From Rhodospirillaceae bacterium (GTDB lineage: Bacteria; Pseudomonadota; Alphaproteobacteria; Bin65), in contig WTGH01000034.1 in the NCBI GenBank assembly GCA_011523655.1, forward strand, positions 62,001-126,000: a DNA stretch of 64,000 bases. Direction: 5' to 3'. Below are positions 39,527 through 47,887 of the stretch, piece after piece (the first letter of the stretch is position 1; every line of letters begins with the position of its first letter). A program made the position numbers and the translations under genes. The notes under the pieces were generated by a model. The model was not told where the DNA came from. It worked only from the letters and a program-made list of their open reading frames with translations, and ran no database searches.

Positions 39527-40546
39527 CTACATGCCCTTCTTGACCTTCTGGACCTCGGCGCGCAGCGCCTTCAGCACGTCCGCGGCGTCCTTGGCGCCCT
39601 CGGCCACGGCGCGCTTGATCCACCAGTCGTCGAGCCCGGCCAGCTTGGCCTTGACGGCCTTTGCGGTCGCCGCGTCGAAGACGCCGACCTTGTTGCCCGC
39701 GGCCGTCAGCTTCTCGACGGCGAGGCTGTCGGCGCCGTCCCAGGTCCGGCCCATGATACCGGACATGTGCTCGCCGCCGACCTTCTTCAGCGCGGCTTTG
39801 TCGGCCGCGTTCAGGCCGTCGTATTTGCGCTGGTTCATCACCACGGCGAAGCTGGCCGAATAGAGGCCGCCCGGCAGCGCGTAGTGATGCTTGACCACGC
39901 CGCCCAGCTTGAAGCTGTAGATCGTCTCGATCGAGAAGAAGATGCCGTCGGCAACGCCCTGCTGGAGGATTTCCTGCGCCTTGGTCACCGGGGCGGAAAC
40001 GCTCACGATGCCGAGCCGCTTGGCGATCTGGCTCTGGACGCCGCCGCCGGTGCGCACCTTCATGCCCTTGACCTGGCCGATGTTGGCGATCGGGCCGCGG
40101 GAGTGGACCAGGCCGGGGCCGTGGGTGAACAGGGCCACAAGTTGCACGCCCTTGTGCTCGTCGCGCTTGCCGAAACGGCCGGTGTAGGTGCGCCAGAAAG
40201 CGCGGGACATCTGCTCGGCGTTGCCGTCCGCGCCCGGCAGTTCGATCATCTGGGTCAGCACGAAGCGGCCCGTGGTGTAGCCGTGGGTGATCCAGGCCAT
40301 GTCGGCGATGCCGTCGCGCACCCGGTCGTACAGGACGCGCGGGTTGATCGGCGGATAGGTCATCCGGACCTTGACCTTGCCGGCGCTGGCTTTCGTCAGG
40401 TCCTTGATCCAGGTCGGCCAGCCGTTGGTATTCATGGCATGGCGCGGACCGGCGTAGGTTTCCAGACGGATCGTGGTGTCCGCCTGGGCCACGCCGGCGG
40501 CGGTCAGCGCGGCGGCAGCCGCAATAACGGAAATCGTGCGATACAT
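39527..40546 (-). CDS. dctP: TRAP transporter substrate-binding protein (DctP family)
   Basis: 339 residues. The signal peptide (TISVIAAAAALTAAGVAQA) is followed by DTTIRLETYAGPRHAMNTNGWPTWIKDLTKASAGKV. The DctP signature region is MKVRTGGGVQSQIAKRLGIVSVSAPVTKAQEILQQGVADGIFFS, whose arginine usually binds a carboxylate. An AGGGAGG ribosome site precedes the ATG at 40546. The ligand is presumably a carboxylic acid metabolised by the neighbouring enzymes. Confidence 0.93.
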   Translation of the reverse strand: MYRTISVIAAAAALTAAGVAQADTTIRLETYAGPRHAMNTNGWPTWIKDLTKASAGKVKVRMTYPPINPRVLYDRVRDGIADMAWITHGYTTGRFVLTQMIELPGADGNAEQMSRAFWRTYTGRFGKRDEHKGVQLVALFTHGPGLVHSRGPIANIGQVKGMKVRTGGGVQSQIAKRLGIVSVSAPVTKAQEILQQGVADGIFFSIETIYSFKLGGVVKHHYALPGGLYSASFAVVMNQRKYDGLNAADKAALKKVGGEHMSGIMGRTWDGADSLAVEKLTAAGNKVGVFDAATAKAVKAKLAGLDDWWIKRAVAEGAKDAADVLKALRAEVQKVKKGM

Positions 40547-40692
40547 GAGCGAATTTTCCTCCCTTGAGACGAAGACAATCCCGGAACGCCCGCTTGGGCT
40601 GTATTCGTAACCGTTTCATATGCTAGTTCAAAAAGCGACGTTGTGAAAGAAGTTCCGGCTTGCGGGCCAACGACCGGACGGGGAGGCGGACC

Positions 40693-41547
40693 TTGGAATA
40701 TCGGGACATTCTCGTCGAACGCCATGCGCTGGAACGCGGCGGCGCGGTCGGCACGATCGTCATCAACCGGCCGGACCAGCTGAACGCGCTGCGCATGACG
40801 ATCACCGACCGCGAACTGATCCACGCGCTCGACGGATTTGAGGCGGACGACGAGGTGCGCGCCATCATCCTGACCGGGGCCGGCGAGCGCGCCTTCTCCA
40901 CCGGCTGGGATCTGTCGCTGATCGAGGACACCTCGATCCCCGCGCTCGAAGGCCTCATCCGCGCCAATACCGACCTGTTCCTGAAAGTCTGGCACCTGCG
41001 CCAGCCGGTAATCGCGGCGGTCAACGGCCATGCGGTCGGCACCGGGGCCGCCATCGCCATGGCCGGCGACCTGACCATCGTTTCGGAGACCGCGCGGCTC
41101 GCCGAACCGGAAATCCGCCACGGCGCGCTTTCGCCGTTTCTGATCCTGCCCTTCCTGACCCACGCCAAGGCGGTGCACGAGTTCTACTATACCGGCGATG
41201 CGCTGGACGCGCAGGCGATGGTCCGCCTGGGGCTGGCGAATGCGGTGGTTCCGCCGGAGAAGCTGGCGGACGAAGCGATGCGCGCCGCGTCGCGCCTGGC
41301 ATTGGTGCCGCCCTGGGGCTTGCAGATAAAGAAACGCAGCCTGCGCGCCGCCTACGATGCGATGGGCTTCGGCACCGCCATCCGGCAGCACGCCCTGGCC
41401 GACACGCTGGTGATTGGCGGCGATTTTCCGGAACAGCGCGCGCTTCAGGAAGTTCTGCAGAAGGAAGGCATGCGCGGCTTTCTCGAAGCGCGGGACGGGC
41501 CGTTCAGGGAAACCGCGCGGCCGAGTGCGCCCTCCCGCAAACCGTGA
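40693..41547 (+). CDS. Enoyl-CoA hydratase/isomerase family protein
   Basis: 284 residues from a TTG at 40693 with GGGGAGG eight bases before it; another in-frame TTG at 40660 lacks such a site. Crotonase-fold signatures: TIVINRPDQLNALRMTI, AIILTGAGERAFSTGWDLS (oxyanion hole) and PVIAAVNGHAVGTGAAIAMAGDLTI. A residue at the usual catalytic glutamate position lies in the ETARLAEPEI stretch. It hydrates or isomerises a CoA ester, and its stop overlaps the start of the acyl-CoA ligase gene (GTGA). Confidence 0.9.
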   Translation: MEYRDILVERHALERGGAVGTIVINRPDQLNALRMTITDRELIHALDGFEADDEVRAIILTGAGERAFSTGWDLSLIEDTSIPALEGLIRANTDLFLKVWHLRQPVIAAVNGHAVGTGAAIAMAGDLTIVSETARLAEPEIRHGALSPFLILPFLTHAKAVHEFYYTGDALDAQAMVRLGLANAVVPPEKLADEAMRAASRLALVPPWGLQIKKRSLRAAYDAMGFGTAIRQHALADTLVIGGDFPEQRALQEVLQKEGMRGFLEARDGPFRETARPSAPSRKP

Positions 41548-43085
41548 CCGGAGCTGAAAGCACAACCGGACCGGTCCCGACCGTCGGCGCCCTGCTGGAG
41601 CGCCGCGCCCTGCTCGACCGCGACACACCGGGGATCGTCGCGGGGTCGCTGCGCCTGAGTTTCGGGCAGTTGCAGGCCTGGGCCGAAGCGGTCGCCGCTG
41701 CCCTTGCGGCCGCCGGGGTCGGCAAGGGCGACCGGATTGCCGTGCTCTCGCGCAACAGCGCAGAGGGCGTTGCGCTTTGCTACGGGGCGGCGCGCCGCGG
41801 CGCCATCCTGTGCAATCTCAACGTCCGCCTGGCCGCGGACGAACTCGCCTGGATTCTGGCGGACGCCGAGCCGGCGCTGCTGATCGCCCATCCGGATTTC
41901 GCCGGACTTGCCGGCACACTGGCCGCGCGGAGCGGGATCGGACAGGTCTGGCAGTTCGACGAAGCGCCGATGCCGCCGCCCGAAGAATCCGCCGCCGGAT
42001 GCGCAGTGGCCGCGACCGCAGTCTCCTGCGATCAGGCGCCCGTGGCTGCAGCCGACCCGCTGCTGCTGGTCTATACCTCCGGCACGACGGGCCGGCCGAA
42101 GGGCGCGGTGATGACCCACGCCGGCATGTATTGGGTGTCGGCGACGATGGCGCATACCCTGGACTACCGCCGCCGGGACGCGAGCCTGATCCCGGTGCCG
42201 ATGTTCCATGTCGGCGGCATGTCCTTCGTCACCTTCTTCGTCCATGCCGGCGCGACGGCGATCCTGCCGCCGGCCTGGGAGCCGGCCGCCGTTCTGGAAC
42301 TGATCGCCGCGGAGCGGATCAACCACTTCTTCGCCGTCCCCGCCATGCTCCAGGGCCTGCTCGGCGCCCCGGGCTTCGCGCGGGCAAACCTCTCGAGCCT
42401 GCGCTGGATCATGGCCGGCGGCGCGCCGGTGCCGCCGGAGCTGATCCGGGATTTCGGACGGCGCGGCATACCGGTGATGCAGACGTACGGCACGACCGAA
42501 ACCGCCGGGCCGGCGACCGTCGTCGACGTCGCTCATGCTGAAGCCAACGCCGGCTCGGCCGGGCTGCCGTTCTTCCACACCGATGTGCGCATCGCCAACG
42601 CCGCAGGGGCGGCCCTGCCTGCCGATACGGTCGGCGAAATCCAGGTGCGGGCGCCGCACCTGTTCGCCGGCTACTGGCGCAATCCGGCGGCGACGGCGGA
42701 AGCCTTCGCCGGCGGCTGGTACCGCACCGGCGATCTCGGCAGCCTCGACAGCGGCGGCTATCTCCGGATCAGGGGCCGCAGCCGGGACGTCATCATTTCC
42801 GGCGGCGAGAACATCTACCCGGCGGAGGTCGAGGCCGTGCTCGAAACCCATCCGTCGATCGTTGAAGCCGCGGTCGTCGGCCGGCAGGATGCGAAATGGG
42901 GAGAGGTTCCCGCCGCGGTGATCGTCTCCAGACCCGGCGCGGCGGCACCGGACGAAGCGTCACTGGCCCGCTTCTGCGCCGGGAAGCTGGCGCGCTTCAA
43001 GATCCCGAAGCGGGTCGAACTGTCGGAGACGCCCCTGCCGCGCAACGCTGCCGGCAAACTGCTCAGGCACCGGCTGCCCACTTGA
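41544..43085 (+). CDS. AMP-forming acyl-CoA synthetase/ligase
   Basis: 513 residues, GTG start overlapping the hydratase stop. P-loop VYTSGTTGRPKGAVMTH (about residue 176), the MQTYGTTETAGPAT motif, the WYRTGDLGSLDSGGYLRIRGRSRDVIISGGENIYP hinge region and the C-terminal lysine in PRNAAGKLLRHRL are all present. It activates a carboxylic acid to a CoA thioester for the neighbouring hydratase. The acid is unknown; an aromatic or branched acid would fit the Rieske oxygenase nearby. Confidence 0.92.
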   Translation: MTGAESTTGPVPTVGALLERRALLDRDTPGIVAGSLRLSFGQLQAWAEAVAAALAAAGVGKGDRIAVLSRNSAEGVALCYGAARRGAILCNLNVRLAADELAWILADAEPALLIAHPDFAGLAGTLAARSGIGQVWQFDEAPMPPPEESAAGCAVAATAVSCDQAPVAAADPLLLVYTSGTTGRPKGAVMTHAGMYWVSATMAHTLDYRRRDASLIPVPMFHVGGMSFVTFFVHAGATAILPPAWEPAAVLELIAAERINHFFAVPAMLQGLLGAPGFARANLSSLRWIMAGGAPVPPELIRDFGRRGIPVMQTYGTTETAGPATVVDVAHAEANAGSAGLPFFHTDVRIANAAGAALPADTVGEIQVRAPHLFAGYWRNPAATAEAFAGGWYRTGDLGSLDSGGYLRIRGRSRDVIISGGENIYPAEVEAVLETHPSIVEAAVVGRQDAKWGEVPAAVIVSRPGAAAPDEASLARFCAGKLARFKIPKRVELSETPLPRNAAGKLLRHRLPT

Positions 43086-43089
43086 TGCG

Positions 43090-44097
43090 TCACGCGGCCT
43101 CGGCCCGGACCCGGGCGTCGATGATCCGCCGCGCGGCGACGCCGCCGGCATCGCAGTTGATCGCAAGGAGAGTCCCGCCGGAAGGGTCGGTCTCGATCAT
43201 GCGCTGCTGGCTTTCCAGCACGTCGCGATCCTCCTCGAAAGTCTGGACGGTCTGCTGGTGCACCATCTTCGAGAGGTCTTCGTCGTCTTGCGAGAAGTTG
43301 CGCGATACCGCCCAGAAATAGTGGGTCGACCGTTCCGTTTCCGGCGTGAGCGCGTTCAGGATCCACCAATTCAGAACCTTGTCTTTCTCGGCCGGGCTGA
43401 CCGGGGCGCCGCCGGCGTCGATCTTGATATGCGCCGGTGGTTCGAACCGGATCTTCTGCCAGCGGTCGATATTGCCTGCGATACCCCGCGCCCGCTTGAA
43501 CAGCGGCGGCGGATTGCAGTCCTTCATCAATCGGGTGACGCGCACGATATCGCCGTCGACCTCGGTTTGCTGCGGCGTATGGGCGACCGCCATGTTGCCG
43601 ATCGTGCGCGCGTGCACATAGGTCTCGTGGGTCAGGTCGAGCAGATTGTCGACCAGCAGCCGGTAATCGGCCCTGAAGTTCAGGTAGCCGCCGACCGGCG
43701 TCCAGCCCGGCGCGTCGTTCCAGTGATAGTCGGGGATGGAGTCCGGGTCGGCGAGCGCCGGATCGCCGAGCCAGATCCACAACCAGGTGTATTTCTCGAA
43801 CAGCGGATAGGCCCGCGCCTTGAGGCGCGGCGGGATATTGTCCTGCCCCGGAATGAAGGTGCAAGCGCCGTCGCAATCGAAGCGCAGCCCGTGATACAGG
43901 CACTGCACCTCGTCGCCGGCGAGACTGCCGAGCGAGAGCTGGGTCTTGCGGTGCGGGCAGCGGTCCTCCAGCGCGACCGGCGCACCTTCTTCCTTGCGGA
44001 ACATGACCACCGGCTCGCCGCAGATCCAGCGCGCCAGCAGCGACCGGCCGACCTCTCCGGCCGCCGCCGCCACATACCAGCCGTTCCTGATGAACAT
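43090..44097 (-). CDS. Rieske oxygenase, vanillate O-demethylase oxygenase-like
   Basis: 335 residues, ATG at 44097 with GGGAGGAG before it. The Rieske cluster is bound by CPHRKTQLSLGSL and CLYHGLRFD. The mononuclear iron site shows NLLDLTHETYVHARTIG (Asp, two His). The N terminus MFIRNGWYVAAAAGEV and overall length are those of VanA-type oxygenases. It needs a separate reductase, which is not adjacent. Its neighbour is a glyoxalase-fold protein in the same orientation 13 bases upstream. Confidence 0.9.
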   Translation of the reverse strand: MFIRNGWYVAAAAGEVGRSLLARWICGEPVVMFRKEEGAPVALEDRCPHRKTQLSLGSLAGDEVQCLYHGLRFDCDGACTFIPGQDNIPPRLKARAYPLFEKYTWLWIWLGDPALADPDSIPDYHWNDAPGWTPVGGYLNFRADYRLLVDNLLDLTHETYVHARTIGNMAVAHTPQQTEVDGDIVRVTRLMKDCNPPPLFKRARGIAGNIDRWQKIRFEPPAHIKIDAGGAPVSPAEKDKVLNWWILNALTPETERSTHYFWAVSRNFSQDDEDLSKMVHQQTVQTFEEDRDVLESQQRMIETDPSGGTLLAINCDAGGVAARRIIDARVRAEAA

Positions 44098-44110
44098 GCG
44101 CTCCTCCCGC

Positions 44111-44728
44111 TCAGTCGTCCGGCAGGTCGCCGGCATACTCGGCCAGCCAGGCCGCATCGACGCTGTCGATCGTCAGGAGTTCGGCCGCCGCCTCCGCTCT
44201 GGTCTGGGTGACCGCTTCGATATTGCGCTGGCGCGCGCCCTGGGCCGGCTGGCAGGCGAATTCCAGCCTTATGCCGTTGGGATCGCGCAGATAGACGCCG
44301 ACCATGCCGGGCAACTGCTCGATCGGGCCGCTGTTCGGGATATCGTGCCGTTTCAGCCGCTCCAGAATGTCCTGAAAGCGCGCCGGCGTGCAGGCGATGG
44401 CGACATGCTGCATGCCGCCGATGGCGTTGCGGTTGGACTGCGGCTCCGCGCCTTTCGGAATCTCGAAGAAGGCCATCAGGGCGTCGTTGCCCATGTCGAA
44501 GAAATAGTGGCGGATTTCCTCGTAGGGCGGGTTGCCGCGGTTGCCCGGCCCGCTGCCAAGCCCCGGCGGCACCTTCATGGCGTGGACCAGCGGCATGCCC
44601 AGCACGCCGACGTAGAATTCGACGGTCCCCTTCATGTCCTCGGTGGTCAGCGCCAGGTGATGCACCCCGCGCGTCGGGGTTTCGCCGGTGTGGCGCCGCG
44701 ACGGCACCGGTTTCAGCTGTTCGATCAT
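44111..44728 (-). CDS. Glyoxalase/extradiol-dioxygenase fold (VOC) protein
   Basis: 205 residues from ATG at 44728 (an in-frame TTG at 44755 is the alternative). RGVHHLALTTEDMKGTVEFYVGVLGMPLVH is a VOC half-domain with its first metal-ligand histidine, IGGMQHVAIACTPARFQDILERL the second, and VYLRDPNGIRLEFACQ carries the glutamate ligand. This is compatible with a ring-cleavage dioxygenase or glyoxalase acting next to the Rieske oxygenase. A C-terminal extension of about 40 residues is not part of the fold. Confidence 0.85.
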   Translation of the reverse strand: MIEQLKPVPSRRHTGETPTRGVHHLALTTEDMKGTVEFYVGVLGMPLVHAMKVPPGLGSGPGNRGNPPYEEIRHYFFDMGNDALMAFFEIPKGAEPQSNRNAIGGMQHVAIACTPARFQDILERLKRHDIPNSGPIEQLPGMVGVYLRDPNGIRLEFACQPAQGARQRNIEAVTQTRAEAAAELLTIDSVDAAWLAEYAGDLPDD

Positions 44729-45117
44729 GTTGGACCGCTTCGGCTGGCTGTTCAATCGACCGTCGTCCGGCGCCGCGCTGCACCCCTCTGCCGGCCTTTA
44801 TGACACAGATACAGTCGGCCGGCCGCAAGGCAAAAGCGCGGTAGGCGCTAACGATTCGAGTCGTGGTCAACGCCGGCCGGGCGAACGGCCGCAATTTCGC
44901 CGCCGGACAAAAGCCCCGAAAGAAGGCGCTTGGCCGGAACTGCAAGACTGAAACCGGCCTGCGCGGCAAACCGTTAGCCGATGCACACCGACCGGTTTCC
45001 CCGGCATCCGGCGGACTTGACCTTTATTGTTCAAAATTGCATATAACTTCTTGAATCTTCACTCAAGATGAAACAGATTTTCTTTGTACTTGCTTGAACT
45101 CTGAGAAATGGCCGGGT
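44729..45117 (+). other. Intergenic region upstream of the RiPP export operon
   Basis: No gene seen. The right half (about 45010-45100) is markedly AT-rich for this genome and holds a promoter-like pair and an inverted repeat TCTTGA...TCAAGA at 45049-45068 that could be an operator. The left half is featureless. Confidence 0.5.
45017..45047 (+). promoter_or_regulatory. Candidate promoter of the RiPP export operon
   Basis: TTGACC at 45017-45022 and TATAAC at 45042-45047, spacing 19, slightly long. It sits in the AT-rich stretch before the secretion-adaptor gene, with the TCTTGA/TCAAGA palindrome immediately downstream. Confidence 0.4.
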
Positions 45118-45675
45118 GTGATCGTGTTCAATAATCCATTCGACTCATTTCATAATACTGTTGCCGAAGCCAAGGAAGAACGCGAACAACTTGACCGTTT
45201 ACTGACTATTTCGACACCGCGCGAGCGCCTGCTGGTCGCCGCTATTGCGCTGTTGTTTTTCCTCGTCGCGGCATGGCTTTTTCTTGGCGATGTGGCCCGT
45301 ACCGTTGCGGTCGACGGCATGGTGATCCAGCCCGGCGAACACCAGCCCGAAGGCAAGCAGCCTGTGCAGGCGCTCGTCTGGGTCGAGAGAGACGTCGCAC
45401 CGCAAATCAAGGCCGGGATGCCGGCGGCAATAGCGCTAAGCACGAAGACCGGAGTAGCGGAGACACTTGACGGCAAGGTCGAGAAAATTGCTGCCGTCCC
45501 CTTGTCCGAACGGCTGGTACCGTATGATTCTTCGGCGCCGGGATCCGTATACCGCGTCGTGATCGCGCTCGACAGAAGCCTCGATCCTGCCGCCTTTGCG
45601 GGCAGCAAATGCCGCATTGTGATCGAACTCGGCAGGCAATCTCCGGCCGCACTCCTGAGTACAAGGCGACCGTAA
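45118..45675 (+). CDS. NHLM-type secretion adaptor (HlyD-like), truncated form
   Basis: 185 residues. LDRLLTISTPRERLLVAAIALLFFLVAAW, with one membrane helix, is the opening of the NHLM-system secretion protein (membrane-fusion type), and the remainder corresponds only to the distal beta-barrel region. The family is normally above 400 residues; here the coiled-coil hairpin and lipoyl-like halves are absent, with no frameshift visible. The start is uncertain: GTG at 45118 is chosen, with GTG 45124 and TTG 45094 as alternatives. It lies one base before the C39 transporter gene. It may be a minimal adaptor that does not span to the outer membrane. Confidence 0.65.
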   Translation: MIVFNNPFDSFHNTVAEAKEEREQLDRLLTISTPRERLLVAAIALLFFLVAAWLFLGDVARTVAVDGMVIQPGEHQPEGKQPVQALVWVERDVAPQIKAGMPAAIALSTKTGVAETLDGKVEKIAAVPLSERLVPYDSSAPGSVYRVVIALDRSLDPAAFAGSKCRIVIELGRQSPAALLSTRRP

Positions 45676-45676
45676 G

Positions 45677-47887
45677 ATGCCGCCGGGCGCCTCTAAAGAG
45701 GCTGACGGTAGAACCGCATCGGCCTTGTCGAAACGAAGAGTAGTCACGCCGAGATTCCTGCAGATGCATGCGTCGGAATGCGGCGCGGCCTGCCTCGGCA
45801 GCGTACTGGCCTACTTCGGGCGCTGGGCGCCGCTTACCGAATTGCGCGAAAAATGCGAGGTCAGCCGCGACGGCAGCAGTGCCGCGAGCATCCTGCGCGC
45901 CTCCAGACACTATGGTCTCGAATGCAGCGGATTGAGCGTACGCGCCGAGCAGCTGAAAAAGCTGCAGCTGCCCCTGATCCTGTTCTGGCAATTCAGCCAT
46001 TTCGTCGTCCTCGAAGGGTTCGATGGCTCCAATGTCCATCTCAACGATCCGTCCACGGGGCGACGCAGGATTTCCGCGGAAGAGTTCAACAAGGGCTACA
46101 GCGGAATCGCGCTGCGCTTCGAGCCCGGCGCGGAGTTCAGCCCCGGCGGCGCGCAGCCCAGCCTGTTCCGGCAGATGGATTCCCTGCTCGCCGGGTCGCG
46201 GAGTGCGCTTACCGGCATAATCGCCTGCGGGCTCATGCTGACGGTGCTCAGCCTGATCGTTCCCGCTTCTCTCATTGTCTTTGTCGACGATGTTCTGGCA
46301 AACCACGGGCCCTGGGGCGGATTGGTGGCAGCCCTGCTGGGCGGCGGTGTCCTGGTCTACATCCTGTCCCTGCTCAAGCACCGGTTCCTGAAGCGGCTCG
46401 CCGTCCGGATTTCGGTGAGCGGTTTCAGTCGGGGCGTGTCCCGGCTGCTACGGCTGCCGATCGAGTTTTTCGAGCACAGGCTGGTGGGCGATCTGACCGA
46501 CCGGGTCTCGTCCATCGACAGAATCGCCAAGAATCTCACCGACCAGTTTCTTGTGCTCATTATCGACATGGCGATGAGCGCGGTCCTGCTTATCGCCATG
46601 CTGGCCTACGATGTTCTGCTCACGCTGATCGTGCTGTTGCTGGCCCTTCTGCACGGAGTGCTGGCGCATTTTCTCAACGCGCTGCGGGCCGTTCGAAGCC
46701 AGACGATGAGGCGGGAACAGGGACTGCTGATCGGCTTCGGCATGCAGATGCTGAGTCATGCGGACAACCTGCGCATGACGGGATCGGACGACCGGTTCTT
46801 TTCGCGCTGGAGCGGCCAGCAGGCGCGGGAACTGCATGCGCGCCAGCTCTATTCCGAACTGGTCTCGGTCAACACCGCGCTACCGGGCCTGGTCGCCGCG
46901 CTTCGCAGCGCCGCGATCCTGGGTATCGGGGGCAGTCTGGTCATGTCCGGAGACATGACTCTCGGGACTCTGGTCGGCTTCTACATTCTGGCAGAGATGT
47001 TTCTGGCGCCGATCGGGCGCTTCCTGGAGTTCACCGACAAGCGCCGGGCGCTCGAAACAGACCTGCAGCGTCTCGAAGACATCTCCAGGACTTCCGAAGA
47101 CTCCGTTTTCAGCCGCCGAAATCCGGAAGCGGAATCGATCCCCACCTTCAAAGGCCGGCTCCAGCTTGCAGGCCAGCTCGAACTGCGAAACGTCACCTTC
47201 GGGTTCAACAAGAGCCGGCCGCCCCTGATCAAGGATTTCAACCTCGTGATCAAGCCGGGGCAGCGCGTCGCCGTGGTCGGTCCCAGCGGTTCCGGAAAGT
47301 CGACCCTGGCGCGCCTGGTCTCGGGCCTCTACCAGCCCTGGTCGGGCGAGGTCCTGTTCGACGGCCATCTGCGGGACGAGATTCCCGAGGAAGTACTGCG
47401 CCGGTCCATTTCCATGGTGGCGCAGGAAAACGCGCTCTTTTTCGCGTCCCTGCGCGACAACATCACCTTGTGGAACCCGGCAGTTCCGGATGAAGCCATC
47501 TTCGCCGCAACGCGCGACGCCTGTATCCACGACGAAATCCTGCTCAGGCCGCAGGGATATGCGACCGTCGTGGAGGAAGGCGGGGCGAATTTCAGCGGCG
47601 GCCAGCGGCAGCGGCTGGAAATCGCCCGCGGGCTGGTGGGCAACCCGACGGTGCTTATTCTCGACGAAGCGACCAGCGCCCTCGATGCCGCGACGGAGGA
47701 ATTTGTCGACGATGCCTTGCGGCGGCGCGGCGTCACCTGCCTGATCGTGGCGCACCGGCTGAGCACCGTGCGGGATTGCGACGAAATAATCGTGCTCGAC
47801 AAGGGCGTGGAAGTGCAGCGCGGCGCGCACGACGAACTGATCGCCGACCGGGATGGCACCTACTACAAACTGGTCAAGTCAGGCTGA
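45677..47887 (+). CDS. NHLM-type ABC transporter with C39 leader peptidase
   Basis: 736 residues. The N-terminal C39 cysteine protease domain (1-140) has Gln29, catalytic Cys35 in HASECGAACL, His108 in SHFVVLEG and Asp124 in LNDPSTG. The membrane domain (about 160-450) is followed by the ABC domain with Walker A GPSGSGKST, signature FSGGQRQRLEIARG and Walker B LILDEATSALD. It cleaves the leader of the RiPP precursor and exports the core across the inner membrane. The precursor leader with its EAISAG end is the presumed substrate. The stop overlaps the next start (TGATG). Confidence 0.93.
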   Translation: MPPGASKEADGRTASALSKRRVVTPRFLQMHASECGAACLGSVLAYFGRWAPLTELREKCEVSRDGSSAASILRASRHYGLECSGLSVRAEQLKKLQLPLILFWQFSHFVVLEGFDGSNVHLNDPSTGRRRISAEEFNKGYSGIALRFEPGAEFSPGGAQPSLFRQMDSLLAGSRSALTGIIACGLMLTVLSLIVPASLIVFVDDVLANHGPWGGLVAALLGGGVLVYILSLLKHRFLKRLAVRISVSGFSRGVSRLLRLPIEFFEHRLVGDLTDRVSSIDRIAKNLTDQFLVLIIDMAMSAVLLIAMLAYDVLLTLIVLLLALLHGVLAHFLNALRAVRSQTMRREQGLLIGFGMQMLSHADNLRMTGSDDRFFSRWSGQQARELHARQLYSELVSVNTALPGLVAALRSAAILGIGGSLVMSGDMTLGTLVGFYILAEMFLAPIGRFLEFTDKRRALETDLQRLEDISRTSEDSVFSRRNPEAESIPTFKGRLQLAGQLELRNVTFGFNKSRPPLIKDFNLVIKPGQRVAVVGPSGSGKSTLARLVSGLYQPWSGEVLFDGHLRDEIPEEVLRRSISMVAQENALFFASLRDNITLWNPAVPDEAIFAATRDACIHDEILLRPQGYATVVEEGGANFSGGQRQRLEIARGLVGNPTVLILDEATSALDAATEEFVDDALRRRGVTCLIVAHRLSTVRDCDEIIVLDKGVEVQRGAHDELIADRDGTYYKLVKSG

